A DNA stretch of 43,232 nucleotides from an uncultured Clostridia bacterium (GCA_947627425.1 CANQVZ010000017.1:1-43232); one strand, 5' to 3'. Counted from the stretch's first letter, positions 24,299 through 32,228 are shown. Program-made: numbers and translations. The notes: a model not told the origin generated them from the letters alone.

Positions 24299-25099
24299 TC
24301 ATACTCCAAGCTTTCTCAAAACAAACACCGCCAGAACGAGCAGGACAAGAAGCATATAGGAAACATAGTCCGCCCTGCCGTATTTAAGGCTTTTCATCTT
24401 TGTCCTCCGAACATCTCCGCGGTAGCAGCGCGCCTCCATAGCCATAGCGAGCTCATCCGCGCGCCTGAATGACGACACGAAAAGAGGCACCAGCAGAGGT
24501 ATCATAGATCTTGCTCTTGCGGCAATTCCGCCCGTTTCAAAGTCCGCGCCCCTTGCGGTCTGCGCCTTTTTTATCTTGTCCAGCTCCTCCGCAAGAGTGG
24601 GTATGAACCTAAGAGCTATGGACATCATCATGGCTATTTCGTGGCTCGGCACGCCTATTTTCTTGAACGGCTTAAGAAGCGCCTCTATGCCCTCCGTAAG
24701 AGCTATGGGCGAGGTGGTGAGCGTGAGTATTGACGAACCTACTATGAGCAGAACGAGCCTCACGCAGAGCCTCAATGAAACGGCTATACCGCCCGTTGTT
24801 ATGTGTATTATGCCGAACGAAAAAAGCTCCCTTCCCGTCCTTATGAAAAGAATGTTCAGCACAACGGTAAAAAGTATAATTATAATTATATTCTTAAGTC
24901 CGCGGAGCATAAGCCCCACGGGGACCCTGCAAAGGACTATGCACGCCGCCAGAAAGAGCGTGCAAAGAGCATAGCCCGCAATGCCCTTTGCCATGAACAC
25001 AGCCGTGATGTAGAGTATCACAGCCAATATTTTGGTGCGGGCGTCAAGCCTATGTATCACCGAATCCACGGGATAGTGCTGACCTATCGTCAAATTCAT
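24299..25099 (-). CDS. ecfT: Energy-coupling factor transporter membrane subunit EcfT
   Basis: Shared membrane scaffold of group II ECF vitamin/metal transporters. 266 residues with about five to six membrane segments; N-terminal DSVIHRLDARTKIL, and the coupling-helix motifs TARGADFETG and ARSMIPLLVPLFVSSFRRADELAMAMEARCYRG (A-R-G type signatures that contact the ATPases). It lies 3 bp after the fused ATPase gene and 4 bp before truA. Confidence 0.94.
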   Translation of the reverse strand: MNLTIGQHYPVDSVIHRLDARTKILAVILYITAVFMAKGIAGYALCTLFLAACIVLCRVPVGLMLRGLKNIIIIILFTVVLNILFIRTGRELFSFGIIHITTGGIAVSLRLCVRLVLLIVGSSILTLTTSPIALTEGIEALLKPFKKIGVPSHEIAMMMSIALRFIPTLAEELDKIKKAQTARGADFETGGIAARARSMIPLLVPLFVSSFRRADELAMAMEARCYRGDVRRTKMKSLKYGRADYVSYMLLVLLVLAVFVLRKLGV

Positions 25100-25102
25100 A
25101 TT

Positions 25103-26857
25103 CTATACCCTAAGAGCGGAAACGAGGATATCCGCTCCCTCCTTAACGCTGTAAATATTTTCGGGGACCTCCAGTCCCTCGCTGCGCAGTCTTGAAAAAA
25201 GCTGGGTCATGCAGGGCACATCCAGCCCAATGGCTCTCAGCCTTTCCGCCTGCGAAAACACATTGTCGCAGGTGTCGTACATTTCCACGCTGCCCTCCGA
25301 CATAACTATTATGCTGTCGGCTATCTCCGCTATTGCCTCCATGGAGTGCGACACAAGCACTATGGTTATGCCAAGCTCATCGTGCATTTTCTTTATGTTG
25401 GATAGTATCTCATCCCTGCCCCTTGGGTCAAGCCCCGCCATAGGCTCGTCCAAAACGAGCACCTCGGGCTCCATGGCAAGCACTCCCGCAATGGCTATGC
25501 GCCTTTTCTGTCCGCCCGAAAGATCGAAGGGCGAACGCTCGCACATACTCTCGTCAATGCCCACGAGAGAGAGAGCCTTTTTTACTCTCCTCTTTATTTC
25601 GTCATCGGAAAGTCCGCAGTTTGACGGACCGAAGGCGACCTCCTCAAATATCGTAGTACCGAATATCTGATGCTCGGGATACTGGAACACAAGCCCTATC
25701 TTCTGCCTTATGCTTTTAAGCTTGGACTTGTCGGCGTTTATGTCCTCGCCCTTAAAAAATACCTTGCCCTCGTCCGCCTTTTCAAGGGCGTTGAAGTGCT
25801 GTATAAGCGTGGATTTGCCCGAGCCCGTATGTCCTATAAGTCCCACAAAATCGCCCTTTTTTATTTCAAGGCTCACATTTTTAAGCGCCGTGGACTCAAA
25901 AGCCGAGCCTGCGGCATAAATATGAGTGAGATCCTTTACCTCTATTATATTTTCCGTGTTTTCATTTCCCTGCTTTTTCTCTTTTTTATAGCTGAAGCCT
26001 TCCTTAAAGCCTATTTTAAGCGCCGCCGAAACGAAGTCGTCAATAGTCATTATGTCCGCGGGAAAGGCTTTTATTTCCTTATTCACAAGATAGGAAAGCT
26101 CCGTTATCTGAGGCACATCCAGTCTTAAAGAGCGCATTTTTTCGACCTTTGCAAAGACCTCCGAGGGTTTGCCCTCATCCGCTGTTTTGCCGTCGTTTAT
26201 GACTATCACTCTGTCGGCAAGCGCCGCCTCCTCCATATAGTGAGTGATGAGCACAACGGTTATACCGTCCTCCCTGTTAAGGCGCATGACTGTGTTCATT
26301 ATGTCCTGCCTGCCCAAGGGATCGAGCATGGCGGTCGCCTCATCGAGCACTATACATTCGGGCTTCATGGCAAGAATTCCCGCTATGGCTATCCTCTGCT
26401 TCTGTCCGCCCGAAAGACAGGATGGAGACGAAAGCCTGTATTTTTCCATGCGCACGGCTTTGAGCGCCATATCCACATTTTTGACTATATCCGCGGGCGC
26501 TATGCCCAGATTTTCGGGACCGAAGGCGACATCCTCCTCCACTATAGACGCTATTATCTGATTGTCGGGGTTCTGAAAGACCATGCCCACGGACTGCCTT
26601 ATATCCCATATGTTGTTTTCGTCCGAGGCGTCAAGACCCTTTATATAGAGAGTGCCGCCCGAAAGCATATTTATACCGTTCAGAAGCTTGGCAAGAGTGG
26701 ACTTGCCCGAGCCGTTATGCCCCAAAAGCGCGACAAATTCGCCCTTTTTGATGCTTATGTCCACACCCTTAAGAGCCTGCATCGTCTTTTTTTCGTTTGT
26801 TTCGTCATCATAAGAGGTATAATCGTACCTTAAAGCTGCGCCCTCGATAAAATCCAT
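25103..26857 (-). CDS. ecfA: Fused ECF transporter ATPase (EcfA1-EcfA2 in one polypeptide)
   Basis: 584 residues with two complete ABC ATPase domains, each powering vitamin uptake with EcfT. Domain 1: Walker A LLGHNGSGKST, signature [13 protein letters not shown], Walker B ECIVLDEATAMLD. A basic linker KKEKKQGNENTE follows. Domain 2 (about 305 on): Walker A LIGHTGSGKST, signature LSGGQKRRIAIAG, Walker B EVLVLDEPMAGLD. In most Firmicutes these are two genes. Domain 1's Walker B reads DEAT and domain 2's DEPM, like separate EcfA1 and EcfA2. Start ATG 26857 after GAGGG; the longer ATG (26872) lacks a Shine-Dalgarno site. Promoter 26891-26919. Confidence 0.93.
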   Translation of the reverse strand: MDFIEGAALRYDYTSYDDETNEKKTMQALKGVDISIKKGEFVALLGHNGSGKSTLAKLLNGINMLSGGTLYIKGLDASDENNIWDIRQSVGMVFQNPDNQIIASIVEEDVAFGPENLGIAPADIVKNVDMALKAVRMEKYRLSSPSCLSGGQKQRIAIAGILAMKPECIVLDEATAMLDPLGRQDIMNTVMRLNREDGITVVLITHYMEEAALADRVIVINDGKTADEGKPSEVFAKVEKMRSLRLDVPQITELSYLVNKEIKAFPADIMTIDDFVSAALKIGFKEGFSYKKEKKQGNENTENIIEVKDLTHIYAAGSAFESTALKNVSLEIKKGDFVGLIGHTGSGKSTLIQHFNALEKADEGKVFFKGEDINADKSKLKSIRQKIGLVFQYPEHQIFGTTIFEEVAFGPSNCGLSDDEIKRRVKKALSLVGIDESMCERSPFDLSGGQKRRIAIAGVLAMEPEVLVLDEPMAGLDPRGRDEILSNIKKMHDELGITIVLVSHSMEAIAEIADSIIVMSEGSVEMYDTCDNVFSQAERLRAIGLDVPCMTQLFSRLRSEGLEVPENIYSVKEGADILVSALRV

Positions 26858-26890
26858 ATATAACCCTCGCATTAACTCAATAGTTAATTA

Positions 26891-26919
26891 ATTATACAAC
26901 AATATGGGAAAATAATCAA
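26891..26919 (-). promoter_or_regulatory. Promoter of the ecfA-ecfT-truA-mltG-trmR-trhP operon
   Basis: Minus strand TTGATT (26914-26919), 17 nt, TATAAT (26891-26896). Confidence 0.7.
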
Positions 26920-26991
26920 GAGCTATAAAAAGCGGGCGCCTCCTCTACTCTTGGCTCCCCTATTGCACCGCAAAGATTTATGTAGACATAG

Positions 26992-27169
26992 CCCCCTCAG
27001 TCACCCTTCGGGTGACAGCTCCCCCATTGCAGCGAAAAGACTTATTCGCCAAGGCGCAGCCTTGCTTTTGCAGAGCAAAAGTGCTGAATAGGGGGAGCCA
27101 AGAATTTGGGGCTGACTGCTACCTCTCGGCGCCCCCTGTGGGGGAGCTGGCGCGAAGCGACTGAGGGGG
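26992..27169. repeat. MITE-like intergenic repeat, family A copy 2
   Basis: Ends CCCCCTCAGTCACCC / GCGACTGAGGGGG; interior nearly identical to 14881-15067 (CAGCGAAAAGACTTATTCGCC). Immediately to the left (26951-26970) is a fragment TTGGCTCCCCTATTGCACCG that looks like part of another copy. Confidence 0.75.
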
Positions 27170-27175
27170 TAAAAA

Positions 27176-27207
27176 ACGGGCTGAGGAGAACTCAGCCCGT
27201 GCTTTTA
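27176..27207 (-). terminator. Hairpin terminator
   Basis: ACGGGCTGAG/CTCAGCCCGT stem with a 5-nt loop. On the minus strand it is followed by a T-run; it could stop read-through from the sRNA-like units towards ecfA. Confidence 0.55.
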
Positions 27208-27227
27208 TTTATGTATTATGCTATAAT

Positions 27228-27497
27228 GCGTTTAGGGATAGGCGAAAGCCTTGATCTCACAAAGAGATTCAATATAGCGGTTGTTCCTCACTTTTACATA
27301 ATTCTTGGGGATATGATGCCTATGAGATAGGATAAATGTTTTTGGGATTTTATGAAGGGAGGAATAGTATGTATTATGAAAAAGTATTTGAAATTGATAC
27401 TGTTTCTGCTGCTTTGCAGAGATGTATTGATATTTACATATTTAATTCTTTGCATATTAAAATAACCGCTCTCAGTATGTCCAAAAAAACTGAATAA
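27228..27497 (+). pseudogene. Two short ORF remnants (34 and 42 codons)
   Basis: 27228-27332 would encode MRLGIGESLDLTKRFNIAVV... (34 aa) with no Shine-Dalgarno site. 27369-27497 would encode MYYEKVFEIDTVSAALQRCI... (42 aa) behind a strong GGGAGG at correct spacing, but its last third runs into the hairpin of the first sRNA-like unit. I read them as remains of one or two genes disrupted by the repeat/sRNA insertions; the 42-codon one could still be translated. No family is recognised. Confidence 0.35.
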
Positions 27498-27556
27498 GAG
27501 CAGTTATTTTAAATAACTCATTTTTCAGAGGAACAACTGTGTTGTTTCTCTTTGTG
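27467..27556 (-). ncRNA. sRNA-like unit, copy 1 (proximal)
   Basis: Minus-strand promoter TTGACA (27585-27590), 17 nt, TATTAT (27562-27567), start near 27555. The RNA has a GAGAAACAAC/GTTGTTCCTC hairpin (27529-27550), the conserved segment TGAAAAATGAGTTATTTA, and a terminal AATAACTGCTCT/AGAGCGGTTATTTT hairpin with a U-rich end. It is a tandem near-duplicate of copy 2. A five-codon ORF (ATG AGT TAT TTA AAA TAA) is present, but its meaning is doubtful. Confidence 0.55.
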
Positions 27557-27561
27557 TTTTA

Positions 27562-27590
27562 ATAATAACATAATTTTTGCTATATGTCAA
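27562..27590 (-). promoter_or_regulatory. Promoter of sRNA-like unit 1
   Basis: TTGACA-17-TATTAT on the minus strand, sharing TTGACATATA and AATTATGT with the promoter at 27768-27796. Confidence 0.7.
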
Positions 27591-27601
27591 GCAAATAACT
27601 A

Positions 27602-27762
27602 AAATAACTGCTCTCAGTACTTCCAAAACTGAATAAGAGCAGTTATTTTAAATAACTCATTTTTCAGAGGAACAACTGTTGGTTGTTTCTCATTGAATCG
27701 GAAAGATTTATCCGACGATGCCGTAAGGCATCGCTTTCCCGTAGGGAAAGTTCTGATTTGTG
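27602..27762 (-). ncRNA. sRNA-like unit, copy 2 (distal, with inserted hairpin module)
   Basis: Minus-strand promoter at 27768-27796 and start near 27761. It carries the same 3' core as copy 1: GAGAAACAAC/GTTGTTCCTC, TGAAAAATGAGTTATTTA, and the perfect AAAATAACTGCTCT/AGAGCAGTTATTTT terminator hairpin (27601-27650). Between promoter-proximal TTTGTG and GTTTCTC it holds an extra 65-bp two-hairpin module (27692-27756) absent from copy 1. Confidence 0.55.
27692..27756 (+). repeat. Two-hairpin palindromic module inserted in sRNA copy 2
   Basis: ATTGAATCGGAAAGATTT, ATCCGA, hairpin CGATGCC/GGCATCG, hairpin CTTTCCC/GGGAAAG, then TTCTGA. It has the same architecture as 13-76, 32773-32833, 36986-37048 and 40547-40609. 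The tandem copy without it supplies the pre-insertion sequence. Confidence 0.75.
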
Positions 27763-27767
27763 CTTAT

Positions 27768-27796
27768 ATGATAACATAATTTTATTTATATGTCAA
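27768..27796 (-). promoter_or_regulatory. Promoter of sRNA-like unit 2
   Basis: Minus strand TTGACA (27791-27796), 17 nt, TATCAT (27768-27773). Confidence 0.7.
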
Positions 27797-27808
27797 GTGC
27801 GAATAAAA

Positions 27809-27840
27809 GCGGGCTGAAGTTTCCCTCAGCCCGCGTTTTT
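27809..27840. terminator. Terminator after the 53-aa peptide gene
   Basis: GCGGGCTGA/TCAGCCCGC stem with T-runs on both sides, 11 bp beyond the small gene's stop codon. Confidence 0.75.
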
Positions 27841-27844
27841 GTTA

Positions 27845-28006
27845 TCAGCTATGAAGTTGTCCGCCGTGTATAACGGTCATACCTATTGTTTCAGCCTTCT
27901 TGCCCGAAAGAGGAGTAACTGAGCTTTTTATGTTTATAGCGTTTGTGTTATCAATTGATTCAAACGTATTTATAAACATTGATGGTCCTTCATATATTCT
28001 TTTCAT
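27845..28006 (-). CDS. Small peptide gene, 53 aa
   Basis: Too short for many gene callers but well supported: GGAGG 9 nt before ATG, a 14-bp gap to the preceding large gene's stop, and a terminator right after its own stop. The peptide begins MKRIYEGPSMFINTFESIDN and ends TVIHGGQLHS. The start (M-K-[KR]-x-Y-E-x-P followed by an aromatic and acidic stretch) resembles the short 'MKKxYExP' peptides common in Clostridia, some of which sit near peptide-modification or secretion genes. No Cys, no signal peptide, and no modification enzyme nearby. Function unknown. Confidence 0.7.
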   Translation of the reverse strand: MKRIYEGPSMFINTFESIDNTNAINIKSSVTPLSGKKAETIGMTVIHGGQLHS

Positions 28007-28020
28007 GTTTATCAGCCTCC

Positions 28021-31000
28021 TTAATTAATTGTGATTTCAGCAGCTTCTTCTTCCTGAATAAGCCACTTATACTGTCCATCGCCACCACTTGCGGCTGATA
28101 AAGCACCGCCTACGGCATAATATGTTCCTGCTCCTTCCAGAATGGTAGCATATACATATGTGTCTGAACCCTTATCTATGTTTTCGCTGTCCAGAACTAT
28201 CTTTTCAAATACCGTATTTGTTTCATCTCTTATTATGTTTGCGCCGCTGTCATTAGTCATTTCAATAACGCTTGGCACAACACCGTTATCATCCGTTGCC
28301 TCAGCTGACTTGGTTACATAATCGTTGTTAGTTGAAACATCATTGTCTGTATAATCTCCGCTGGCTTTCACAATATTGTTGATATGGTCATAGTTGAGCA
28401 TATCCTTATTATTTGATATAAATATTGCAAACTTGTCAAAGTCGTTCAAGTCGGAGGTACCTGCAATAGTATCTTCATATGTACCTATTATAAGCTTTGC
28501 ATTGCTTACACTGTCATCGTTGTAATCCTGTATATTATCTGCAATTACCTTGAACGGTGAAGCAACATCAAATGTTATTGTCGTAGCATTGGCAGGCGAA
28601 TCGCTTGCAGCAGTGGATATAAGAGCATATCTGCCTTTTCCGAGCATTATAGTTGCCTCAGAATAGCTGCTGTCAATCAGCTGTGATGTATTCTCGTCCA
28701 GATTGCAAAGCATACATGGCTTGTTTGATACATTTATTCTTGTAAGGAAGTTATCGCCTTCTCCTATTTGGAATAATACATAGCCTTCGGGCGTACTGCT
28801 TCCTGAATATAAGCCTATACGACCTTCGTTTTCGCCATAGTAGTTTGTTCCACCAGTATATTGTGTATATGGATCAACATTTGTCGTCTTAGATGGCTGA
28901 TATATGCCCTTAGCATAAATTCCCTTGCCATCCTTTGCCTTTCCGTCCTCATCTCTTGCATTGCCTATGCTGTATTCAGATCTTGCTACTGAAGAAGTGT
29001 TTGCATCGGCATTACTTCTTACAAATCTGTATGTACCTCTTGATACATAATCCGATCCCATAGATGCTCCTGACCATAAAGTTTCAAGAGTTTCATAATT
29101 GACATCGGTTGCGGAGGTGATGATGATATCGCGCGTCTGAGCTCTGCTTGAGCTTCTGGGCGAAACAGCTACGCTTGAAGTTGAAAGCTTGTAGGTATCA
29201 TTGCTTGCTATTTGTAAGGTATATGTACCCGCAGGCATATTTACCATATGAGTAACGCTTTCCTTCTTTGCAACAACGCCACTTGTACTGCCATGATGAT
29301 ATGTTTTGTCAGAGAGTGTAAATATCTTTGTATCTCCGTCATATACCGTTATTTCTTGTCTATAATCCTTTATGTTTGTCTGGAGGTCTACATCATATGT
29401 AGGTGCAGCAAAGTCAAAGTTCTGAACCGTAGCTTTTTCTGCTTCTACTGTTACAGTTTCCTCCTTTGCGGTCATACCGTCTATCTTTACATTTACCTTG
29501 TATTGACCCGGCTCAAGACCTGCGCCCTTGTTGTCGCAGGAGTATGTGCCTGTGCCCTCGGATACATTTATTGTCTCTGTAAAGTCATTGCCCACACCCG
29601 TTATTGTGACTGTCGCTTTTGGCTTTGAAGTGACCTTAGCTGTATCAACTGTAACATTGGCTTTTGGGTCTTTATCAGTAACTAAATCTGAATTTTCATA
29701 CTCATCCGTACGGACTGAATAGTTCTTTGTGTAGGTAATGTCGCCGCTTATACTTGCCTTCTCGGGCTCGGCAGGACCTGTTACAAGAGCCATAGCGGCA
29801 ATTCTTACACCATTATTAGGTGTAAGAGTATATTCACCCGTACTAAGACCGCTTACACTGCCTGTATCCCATGGCGTTGTATTATCACCGTCTGCAATAC
29901 CCTTTGAATCAATAGTACCTACCGTACTGCCACCAACTTTTGCAACTGTAATATATCTTGTACCACCGCCTTGATAAGCTGTAAGAACATAGAGTGTAGC
30001 ATCCGAAACACCCTCGGGGACTTTTATTTTAAGCGAAGTTGTACTGGAAACATTGCCACTTCTTCTAGTAACAGTATACTTTTTAGAACCTATATCTAAA
30101 TATTGTGTACTTCCTATATCACTACTATTGCCGCCCGGCATTGTTACAAACACATCAGGATCATTGCAGTCGCTTACCTCCAAATTATTTTTTGGTGCGT
30201 CTGTTGCCGGATCATTTAAGTATACATATATATTTGACTTTTCTGTTTCCGGAGTTGCATCCGAGGCAGTGAACTTAGCCGAATATATTCTTATATTACC
30301 GTTTTTATCAGCCTTACCGGGGTTATAAATACCATATGCTACACCCGGTTGGAGATGTGTGAATGTAATAGGCGTAGTATCGGTTACATTTTCAACCTCC
30401 GAATGAGTGATACCTACATATGAGTTCACATCTTCAATTTTAGCGTCATTTTCTTCATCTATTTTCATTAAGCCGATAGTAGCGTCATCGCCTGTTGACT
30501 CTATATCCGCTACAGCTTGGCATTGAAGCTCAAGAGAAAATTCCTTGCCCTCTGTATCCTTTGTATCTGCAATCTTAAAGCCAATAGCGCTGCCGTAATT
30601 GTTGCCTGTGTCGTCGGCATCATTACAACGAAGAACTACGGCAAAGGCTTTTCCGTTTTCAGAACTCTCAGGCTTATTGCCGCCGGGGGTCTGTCTTAAA
30701 GCATAAACGCCATCGTCACTATAATCAGCGCCGAGCACTCTGAAATATCCGCCGCCTATTACAGTGCCGCCCATAAGTCTTTCTGCGGCAGCTGCGTCGG
30801 AAACCTTTATGGAATTGAATTTTATTTCACTTGTTGTATTTGTATCTACATCTTTTAATTCATCGGCTACAAAATAGGCTTCAAATTTAGAATTGTTGTC
30901 ATCTACAACAAATTCTGTTTTTTCTTCACCCACTGCCGATTCCTTGAGAGTACCGCCTGTCATTGTTGCCGTATAAGTACCTACATGAAGAGGTAAAACA

Positions 31001-31944
31001 CTGCTCTCTGTATCTATTCCATAACCGCCATTATCGGTATCGGAATAAATCGTACCTAAAACAGCATCACCCTTAGCGTTCATCTTTACGGATATTACAT
31101 CACCTCTATGCTCCTGACAAGCTAAGTGAAGAACTCTGTTGCCGCCATTTTCTATGTTTATGGCTGAATAGGGTATCTTTGCACTCTGAATAAAATAATC
31201 ATCAACTTTTGCAGTTCCAGCACTTCCATCATCAGTTATTGTAAATATGTAAGCGCCATCTGTTTCACCCTGTGTAACACCAACTGTTGATGTAGTTATT
31301 ACTCTCTTTGTAGGAAGAAGCTCATAGTTATCGCTGTCATCTGCAGTAGTATATGTAAGTATAGCGTAATCCTTGCCACTTACAGCACCTGCTGTTAATG
31401 TTCCTCTAAGGCTTGAACCTGATTTCTCTACAGTCCATGTTAAATCTTTTCCTATACCCGCATCTTCAAGTTTGAGGTAAGCAAGATTTCCACCACCGCC
31501 TGAAAAACAGAATGAATGAGATCCTTTTTCAGCAATAGTATATGTTCTTTCATTTCCTTCATTGCTAAAGGTTTGTCCTGTTTGTTCTACACCGTCAATT
31601 TTTGATTTTTTATTTCCTGCTGTTGCAAATACAGTCAATGTTGCATTAGCACCTGATGTTTGAAATTTTATTTCTACACCATCTTTTACAACAACATAAT
31701 GAGTATATCCATTAACAGGTGTATCAAATGTTTTAAGGCTTGCTCCAACTGTAAAATTAAATATACCGGAAAAAGTATCATTATTGCTAACATTGTCATC
31801 TGCATAATCTGCGGCATTAAATGTATTACTTTCTATTTTATGATCCGCAGCACTGACACTTGCCGTATTAACGACAACAAGCGAACTGAGCATCAAAATA
31901 AAAGCCAACAGTCCGCTGAACGTTCTTTTGAAATTCATTCTCAT
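28021..31944 (-). CDS. Large secreted multidomain protein, 1307 aa, no catalytic domain recognised
   Basis: From ATG 31944 (8 nt after AAAGGGTGG; the GTG four codons earlier overlaps that site): signal peptide about 1-32 (TFSGLLAFILMLSSLVVVNTASVSA|AD), then repeated beta-sandwich-like modules. Two segments look alike in style (TLTVFATAGNKKSKIDG... and TLYVLTAYQGGGTRYITVAK..., about residues 95-160 and 655-740), similar to carbohydrate-binding or pectate-lyase accessory modules. A region about 755-860 resembles carboxypeptidase-regulatory/Big-type repeats (ATVTITGVGND, GLEPGQYKVNVKIDG). No dockerin, SLH, LPXTG or catalytic motif is seen, so surface retention is unexplained. Codon use is more AT-rich than in neighbours. 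Followed by the 53-aa gene; a structured RNA lies upstream. Confidence 0.75.
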   Translation of the reverse strand: MRMNFKRTFSGLLAFILMLSSLVVVNTASVSAADHKIESNTFNAADYADDNVSNNDTFSGIFNFTVGASLKTFDTPVNGYTHYVVVKDGVEIKFQTSGANATLTVFATAGNKKSKIDGVEQTGQTFSNEGNERTYTIAEKGSHSFCFSGGGGNLAYLKLEDAGIGKDLTWTVEKSGSSLRGTLTAGAVSGKDYAILTYTTADDSDNYELLPTKRVITTSTVGVTQGETDGAYIFTITDDGSAGTAKVDDYFIQSAKIPYSAINIENGGNRVLHLACQEHRGDVISVKMNAKGDAVLGTIYSDTDNGGYGIDTESSVLPLHVGTYTATMTGGTLKESAVGEEKTEFVVDDNNSKFEAYFVADELKDVDTNTTSEIKFNSIKVSDAAAAERLMGGTVIGGGYFRVLGADYSDDGVYALRQTPGGNKPESSENGKAFAVVLRCNDADDTGNNYGSAIGFKIADTKDTEGKEFSLELQCQAVADIESTGDDATIGLMKIDEENDAKIEDVNSYVGITHSEVENVTDTTPITFTHLQPGVAYGIYNPGKADKNGNIRIYSAKFTASDATPETEKSNIYVYLNDPATDAPKNNLEVSDCNDPDVFVTMPGGNSSDIGSTQYLDIGSKKYTVTRRSGNVSSTTSLKIKVPEGVSDATLYVLTAYQGGGTRYITVAKVGGSTVGTIDSKGIADGDNTTPWDTGSVSGLSTGEYTLTPNNGVRIAAMALVTGPAEPEKASISGDITYTKNYSVRTDEYENSDLVTDKDPKANVTVDTAKVTSKPKATVTITGVGNDFTETINVSEGTGTYSCDNKGAGLEPGQYKVNVKIDGMTAKEETVTVEAEKATVQNFDFAAPTYDVDLQTNIKDYRQEITVYDGDTKIFTLSDKTYHHGSTSGVVAKKESVTHMVNMPAGTYTLQIASNDTYKLSTSSVAVSPRSSSRAQTRDIIITSATDVNYETLETLWSGASMGSDYVSRGTYRFVRSNADANTSSVARSEYSIGNARDEDGKAKDGKGIYAKGIYQPSKTTNVDPYTQYTGGTNYYGENEGRIGLYSGSSTPEGYVLFQIGEGDNFLTRINVSNKPCMLCNLDENTSQLIDSSYSEATIMLGKGRYALISTAASDSPANATTITFDVASPFKVIADNIQDYNDDSVSNAKLIIGTYEDTIAGTSDLNDFDKFAIFISNNKDMLNYDHINNIVKASGDYTDNDVSTNNDYVTKSAEATDDNGVVPSVIEMTNDSGANIIRDETNTVFEKIVLDSENIDKGSDTYVYATILEGAGTYYAVGGALSAASGGDGQYKWLIQEEEAAEITIN

Positions 31945-32012
31945 AAAAACATCCACCCTTTCTGTCTGAATTTCAACATTATAAAATTGTAATTTTCGCT
32001 AAGCCCTAGAAT
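31945..32012 (-). promoter_or_regulatory. Leader of the 1307-aa gene
   Basis: Contains a TATAAT on the minus strand (about 31979-31984) with a poor -35. The gene may instead be transcribed from further upstream through the structured RNA. Confidence 0.35.
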
Positions 32013-32228
32013 GTTAAGTCGGGTTATGAACGACCTGAGCCCCTGCGCACACCGAGCAAAAACCCCTTTTCGCAAGGGTGTGTACATAAATATCGCCGTC
32101 TCATTTTGCCGCTGTGATCCAAGCAGCGACAATTGCCCGAATGAGCCGAAGCTCCCTATGATAGGGCGATAAAGGCTCATGCTCCGAGGAGCACGCCATG
32201 AAGGCGGGAAGGGGGTTCCCGACTTAAC
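32013..32228 (-). ncRNA. Candidate large structured RNA (216 nt)
   Basis: A perfect closing stem GTTAAGTCGGG/CCCGACTTAAC (32013-32023 with 32218-32228) encloses nested helices: CACACC/GGTGTG (32048-32053 with 32077-32082), TATCGCC/GGCGATA (32091-32097 with 32165-32171), CTCATT/AATGAG (32100-32105 with 32140-32145), GCCGCTG/CAGCGAC (32108-32114 with 32124-32130) and several short hairpins. Read on the minus strand, two loops become stable tetraloop types, C(UUCG)G at 32143-32154 and a GCGA loop at about 32064-32078, which favours that strand. It precedes the 1307-aa gene on the same strand. No ORF or MITE pattern explains it. It may belong to a known class such as raiA or another multi-stem RNA; I cannot assign it. 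Confidence 0.6.

Noticed and set aside
27106..27330. 74-codon plus-strand ORF
   Set aside because: Its first half lies in a family A repeat; only the last 34 codons might be a gene remnant, reported separately.
27462..27690. Tandem repeats as a possible CRISPR array
   Set aside because: Only two copies, each about 90 bp with internal hairpins and promoters; there are no regular spacers and no cas genes.
32013..32228. Group II intron or RNase P RNA
   Set aside because: No domain V-like or GAGGAAAGUCC-like motif is visible, and it is too short for either.
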